This document shows, in pieces, positions 4,849 to 7,455 of a stretch of 7,455 nucleotides of DNA (position 1 is the first letter of the stretch; each line of letters starts with the position of its first letter). Origin of the DNA: Candidatus Caccocola faecipullorum (lineage in GTDB: Bacteria > Synergistota > Synergistia > Synergistales > Synergistaceae); contig DVKA01000113.1 in assembly GCA_018716365.1 (NCBI GenBank), positions 1-7,455 of the forward strand, read 5' to 3'. The notes under the pieces were generated by a model, which saw nothing but the letters and a program-made list of their open reading frames with translations, made no database searches and was not told the origin of the DNA. A program made the translations under genes and the position numbers.

Positions 4849-6408
4849 GTGCTGAAACGCAGAAACACAGATAAAATATGCGTCGCCGCGATGATTGCAT
4901 CCGCGGCGCTCGCCTTCCTGCTCGCGGCGTGGGACGGCGGCGGAGGCGGCGCTCCGGCGCGCGCGCCTGAATACGCGGAGGCGCTCTTCGACGGCGGACG
5001 CGTTCATCAAATCGACATTGAAATAGAAAACTGGGAAAAATTCATCAAAAACGCGACGCGCGAGGAATATTCGCCCTGCTCCGTCACGATAGACGGCGAG
5101 CGCTTCAGCGGCGCGGGAATCCGCGCGAAGGGCAACAACTCGCTGCGCCTCACGCACAAATACGGACACACGCGTTACAGCCTCAAAATCGAATTCGACC
5201 ATTACATCGAGGGAGCCCTCTGGCGCGGCCTAGACAAACTCTCGCTCGACGCGGCCTTTCAGGACAACAGCTATCTGAAAAACTTCATCGCCTACGGCCT
5301 CATGGCGAAACTTGGCGTCCCAGCGCCGCTGCGCTCCTTCGCGTGGGTGACGGTAAACGGCGAGCCGCACGGCCTCTTCCTCGCGGTCGAAGAGCCGGAA
5401 GAATCATTCGCGCTGCGGAACTTCGGCCCCGCCCACGGACTGCTCTACAAGCCCGACTACCGCTCGCTCGACGACGAAAACGCCGACGTCGCGCTGATTT
5501 ACAACGGAGACGACCCGCGCGCCTACCCGGGTATATTCCGCCGCGCGAAATTCCCCGTCTCGGCGGCGGACAAAAGGCGGCTCATATCGGCGCTCGAACG
5601 GCTCTCCGACGAAAGCCGCTGCGGCGGCGCAGTGAATCTCGACCTCGCGGCGCGCTACTTCGCAGCGCAGGCCTTCGTCGTGAACGCCGACGGCTACCTG
5701 GGGCCGACGGGCCACAACTACTACCTCTACGAAAAAAACGGCCTGCTCGCAATGCTGCCGTGGGACTACAACCTAGCCTTCGGCACATACTCGCTCGGCG
5801 CGCCGCGCCCCGAAAACAACGCGCGGGCCTTCGTCAACTGCCCGATAGACGAGCCCGCGCCGCCGGAAATACTTGCAAAGCGCCCCTTCTTCTCCGTCCC
5901 CTTCGCCCGCGGCGAGGGGCGCGGACTTTACAGAAAATACCTTGGCGAAGTCGCGGCGCTCTTCGAAAGCGGCGAGTTCACGGCAGAAATAACCCGAGCC
6001 GCGCGCATGATAGCGCCCTACGTCGAACGCGACCCGACCGCCTTCTGCTCCTACTCCGACCACAGGCTTGCCGTCCGTACGATAACGACATTCTGCGAAC
6101 TCCGAGCAGAAAGCGTCCGCGCACAGCTGAACGGCGAAATCCCGGCGACGCGCGCCGGACAGGCCGCCGCCCCAACAACGCTGATAGACGCCTCCATGAT
6201 ATGCATTGAAGACATGGGCGATATAGCCGACCTGACTGACGCCGCGCGAAAAAATGCGGAAGGACGCAAAACCCTTCCGCGTTTCCGTAATCTTCGCCGC
6301 GGCCTAACGCGCCGCGCCGCTGAAAAATTCCCTCTCGCAAAGCTCCTTTATCCACTCGCGCCGTGCGATGCAGGCCTGCCATTCGTATGGGACGCCGCGT
6401 TCGCTTGA
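4849..6408 (+). CDS. CotH-family protein (spore-coat-like kinase)
   Basis: Starting at GTG 4849, this is a 519-residue protein with a signal peptide or membrane anchor (about residues 10-28), so the catalytic domain should be outside the cytoplasm. Recognisable CotH features are IRAKGNNSLR (Lys94), GLFLAVEEPEESF and LLYKPDYRS (Lys201), a NADGY segment (Asp281), HNYYLY (His289), and PWDYNLAFG (Asp306). The late LIDASMICIEDMG is typical of bacterial CotH proteins. In Bacillus subtilis CotH is an atypical kinase that phosphorylates coat proteins CotB and CotG; these residues suggest an active enzyme here, but the substrate is unknown. The start has no clear ribosome site and is probably coupled to the DUF4956 stop 7 nt upstream. 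About the last 50 residues, after IADL, are basic and unlike the family. They overlap a terminator and the convergent hydrolase gene, so the original stop may have been lost. Confidence 0.87.
   Translation: MLKRRNTDKICVAAMIASAALAFLLAAWDGGGGGAPARAPEYAEALFDGGRVHQIDIEIENWEKFIKNATREEYSPCSVTIDGERFSGAGIRAKGNNSLRLTHKYGHTRYSLKIEFDHYIEGALWRGLDKLSLDAAFQDNSYLKNFIAYGLMAKLGVPAPLRSFAWVTVNGEPHGLFLAVEEPEESFALRNFGPAHGLLYKPDYRSLDDENADVALIYNGDDPRAYPGIFRRAKFPVSAADKRRLISALERLSDESRCGGAVNLDLAARYFAAQAFVVNADGYLGPTGHNYYLYEKNGLLAMLPWDYNLAFGTYSLGAPRPENNARAFVNCPIDEPAPPEILAKRPFFSVPFARGEGRGLYRKYLGEVAALFESGEFTAEITRAARMIAPYVERDPTAFCSYSDHRLAVRTITTFCELRAESVRAQLNGEIPATRAGQAAAPTTLIDASMICIEDMGDIADLTDAARKNAEGRKTLPRFRNLRRGLTRRAAEKFPLAKLLYPLAPCDAGLPFVWDAAFA
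6249..6280 (-). terminator. terminator of the ADP-ribosylglycohydrolase gene
   Basis: Stem GCGGAAGG (6256-6263) pairs with CCTTCCGC (6273-6280) around a 9-nt loop. On the minus strand it is followed by AUUUUUU (6255-6249), a proper U run 24 bp after the hydrolase stop. In the plus direction no U run follows, so it should not stop CotH transcription efficiently. It lies within the 3' part of the CotH reading frame. Confidence 0.8.
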
Positions 6409-7161
6409 CGATCCGTAGTAAATGCCCGCCAGCCCGCCCGCAACCGCGGCCGTCGTGTCTGTGTCCTCGCCGAGGTTGACGGCCTTCAGCACGCATTCGC
6501 GGTACGACGAGGTCGTCGTAAAGCACCACAGCGCCGCGTCGAGCGTGTCCAGCACGTAGCCGCCGCTCCTGACCTCCTTCCGCGGCTTCTTCCTTATGTC
6601 GCGCCCGCCGTCGTAAAGCCGCGCCGCCTCCTCCGGCCCGCCGCCTGCGAGCAGAAGCTCCGCGATATGCACATACTTCACACATGCGCCGGTCGAAATA
6701 GGATGCGCGTGCGTCAGCGCCGACACGGCGGCGACGTCCTCGTCCGTGTGAGGGACGAAGGCCAGCGGCAGAATGCGCATCAGCGAGCCGTTGCCGTTGT
6801 CCGCGACGCTGCGCCCTCCGCAGCGCCCCAAGTCCGCACCCTGCATATATAGGCCTATCGCCTTCCGCGTCGTGTTGCCGATGTCGAAAACGCTGCCGTA
6901 TGGCGTAAATTCGTTATGCGCGTACCATTTTACGAAATTCTCCATAATGTCGCGCGGGTCGATTCGCCGCATCCGCCCGATACTCTCAAGCGTCGCAAGC
7001 GCGAGGCTGCTGTCGTCCGACCACGTCCCGGCTGGCAGCCCGTAAGTCCCGCCGCCGATCATACCGGTTACGTAGAACGTATCACGCTTGCAGAACTCCA
7101 CAGGCACGCCCAGAGCGTCACCTACGACCAACCCCATAATTCCGTCATATACGCGGTTCAA
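6304..7161 (-). CDS. ADP-ribosylglycohydrolase family protein
   Basis: This 285-residue protein belongs to the ADP-ribosylglycohydrolase (DraG/ARH-like) family, which removes ADP-ribose from proteins or small molecules using two metal ions. The N-terminal GLVVGDALGVPVEF, the metal-binding GTWSDDS (Ser48, Asp49, Asp50), NGSLMRILPLA (about 124-134) and the second metal site GEDTDTTAAVAGGLAG (Asp233, Asp235, Thr236) are all intact, so an active hydrolase is expected. Its target cannot be told; no ADP-ribosyltransferase gene is in the window. The start is TTG at 7161, supported by GGGAGGG seven bases upstream; the next in-frame ATG would trim the first seven residues and lacks a ribosome site. 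It appears to be a single-gene unit with its own promoter and terminator. Its 3' end overlaps the convergent CotH frame by 105 bp. Confidence 0.92.
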   Translation of the reverse strand: MNRVYDGIMGLVVGDALGVPVEFCKRDTFYVTGMIGGGTYGLPAGTWSDDSSLALATLESIGRMRRIDPRDIMENFVKWYAHNEFTPYGSVFDIGNTTRKAIGLYMQGADLGRCGGRSVADNGNGSLMRILPLAFVPHTDEDVAAVSALTHAHPISTGACVKYVHIAELLLAGGGPEEAARLYDGGRDIRKKPRKEVRSGGYVLDTLDAALWCFTTTSSYRECVLKAVNLGEDTDTTAAVAGGLAGIYYGSSSERGVPYEWQACIARREWIKELCEREFFSGAAR

Positions 7162-7168
7162 GATTTAT

Positions 7169-7175
7169 CCCTCCC
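7169..7175 (-). promoter_or_regulatory. ribosome binding site that selects a TTG start
   Basis: GGGAGGG on the minus strand ends seven bases before the TTG at 7161-7159. It supports the TTG over the in-frame ATG 21 bases downstream. Confidence 0.75.
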
Positions 7176-7257
7176 GGATGAGATATTGCTGCGCTCCTCG
7201 CCGCGGGAACGCGCGCTACCTCAAATGCAGCTGCTGAAAACTATATTCAGAGACTAT

Positions 7258-7286
7258 TTTATATCGTGTTATATGTAAATTGAGAA
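7258..7286 (-). promoter_or_regulatory. promoter of the ADP-ribosylglycohydrolase gene
   Basis: On the minus strand TTCTCA (7281-7286, 4 of 6) and TATAAA (7258-7263, 5 of 6) are 17 bp apart. They lie just after the tRNA terminator. The predicted start near 7251 gives a leader of about 90 nt, in which no clear riboswitch or attenuator was seen. Confidence 0.55.
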
Positions 7287-7293
7287 AAGAAAT

Positions 7294-7324
7294 AAAAAAG
7301 AGACCAACCTTTCGGCTGGTCTCT
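7294..7324 (-). terminator. terminator of the tRNA-Leu transcript
   Basis: An 11-bp stem (7299-7309 with 7314-7324, one G-U pair) is capped by a GAAA tetraloop on the minus strand and followed by a U run (7298-7294). It lies 15 bp after the tRNA CCA end and separates the tRNA from the hydrolase gene. Confidence 0.85.
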
Positions 7325-7339
7325 GAGGGTTTTTAAAAA

Positions 7340-7424
7340 TGGTGCCGGAGACGAGAATTGAACTCGTACGGGTTGCCCCACACGCCCCTCAAACGTGCGT
7401 GTCTACCATTTCCACCACCCCGGC
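7340..7424 (-). tRNA. tRNA-Leu (anticodon GAG)
   Basis: The minus strand folds as an 85-nt leucine tRNA. The acceptor stem GCCGGGG pairs with CTCCGGC, followed by discriminator A and an encoded CCA (7342-7340). The anticodon arm is CACGT / GCGTG around loop TTGAGGG, giving anticodon GAG, which reads CUC and CUU. The extra arm is the long class II type (TGGGGCAACCCGT), and the T arm is ACGAG-TTCAATT-CTCGT. All parts are intact. Confidence 0.95.
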
Positions 7425-7455
7425 GCTCAACGCAAAGAAGTATATAAAAAGTTCG

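Noticed and set aside
6304..7161. DarTG-type toxin-antitoxin role for the ADP-ribosylglycohydrolase
   Set aside because: The protein is DraG/ARH-like rather than a macrodomain, and no ADP-ribosyltransferase gene is adjacent.
7340..7424. tRNA-Leu as an integration site for a mobile element
   Set aside because: No integrase and no repeat of the tRNA 3' end were found within the window. The genes beside it look ordinary.

Overview
The window is GC-rich bacterial DNA with AT-rich intergenic gaps, strong GGAGG-type ribosome sites and some GTG/TTG starts. A Synergistota or GC-rich Firmicutes source would fit the gene content and codon use, but this is an impression and no marker gene settles it.

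Layout, left to right. (1) A LysR-type regulator on the minus strand (156-1097) is divergent from a DMT/EamA-type ten-helix permease (1301-2224). The shared 203-bp gap holds candidate promoters for both, so the regulator may control the exporter. (2) On the minus strand, 2235-2993 has the full layout of a type III toxin-antitoxin locus: a good promoter (2965-2993), two 46-nt tandem repeats plus a partial third (2838-2935), a 12-bp hairpin terminator (2801-2830), a Shine-Dalgarno site, and a toxin gene of the ToxN/AbiQ/CptN type. Each repeat can fold as an H-type pseudoknot, and differences between the copies partly preserve the pairing. The toxin is broken in two by a frameshift at an A5 run: the first 59 residues are in one frame (2599-2778) and the remaining 123 in another (2235-2606), overlapping by 8 nt. 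This is the most interesting part of the window.

(3) On the plus strand, 3166-6408 is a likely operon: a small lipoprotein with a Gly/Tyr/Ser/Asp repeat, a VTC-domain (polyphosphate-polymerase-like, CYTH fold) protein, a DUF4956 membrane protein, and a CotH-family secreted or membrane-anchored kinase. VTC, DUF4956 and CotH are known to occur together in bacteria. The repeat lipoprotein in front of them is a candidate surface substrate. The VTC gene has no ATG, GTG or TTG start anywhere near its conserved N-terminus.

(4) On the minus strand, an ADP-ribosylglycohydrolase-family gene (6304-7161, TTG start) has its own promoter and terminator. The terminator lies inside the 3' end of the CotH reading frame, which overlaps the hydrolase gene by 105 bp. 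(5) A tRNA-Leu(GAG) with encoded CCA (7340-7424, minus) is followed by a strong terminator (7294-7324). Positions 1-155 hold no gene that can be supported.
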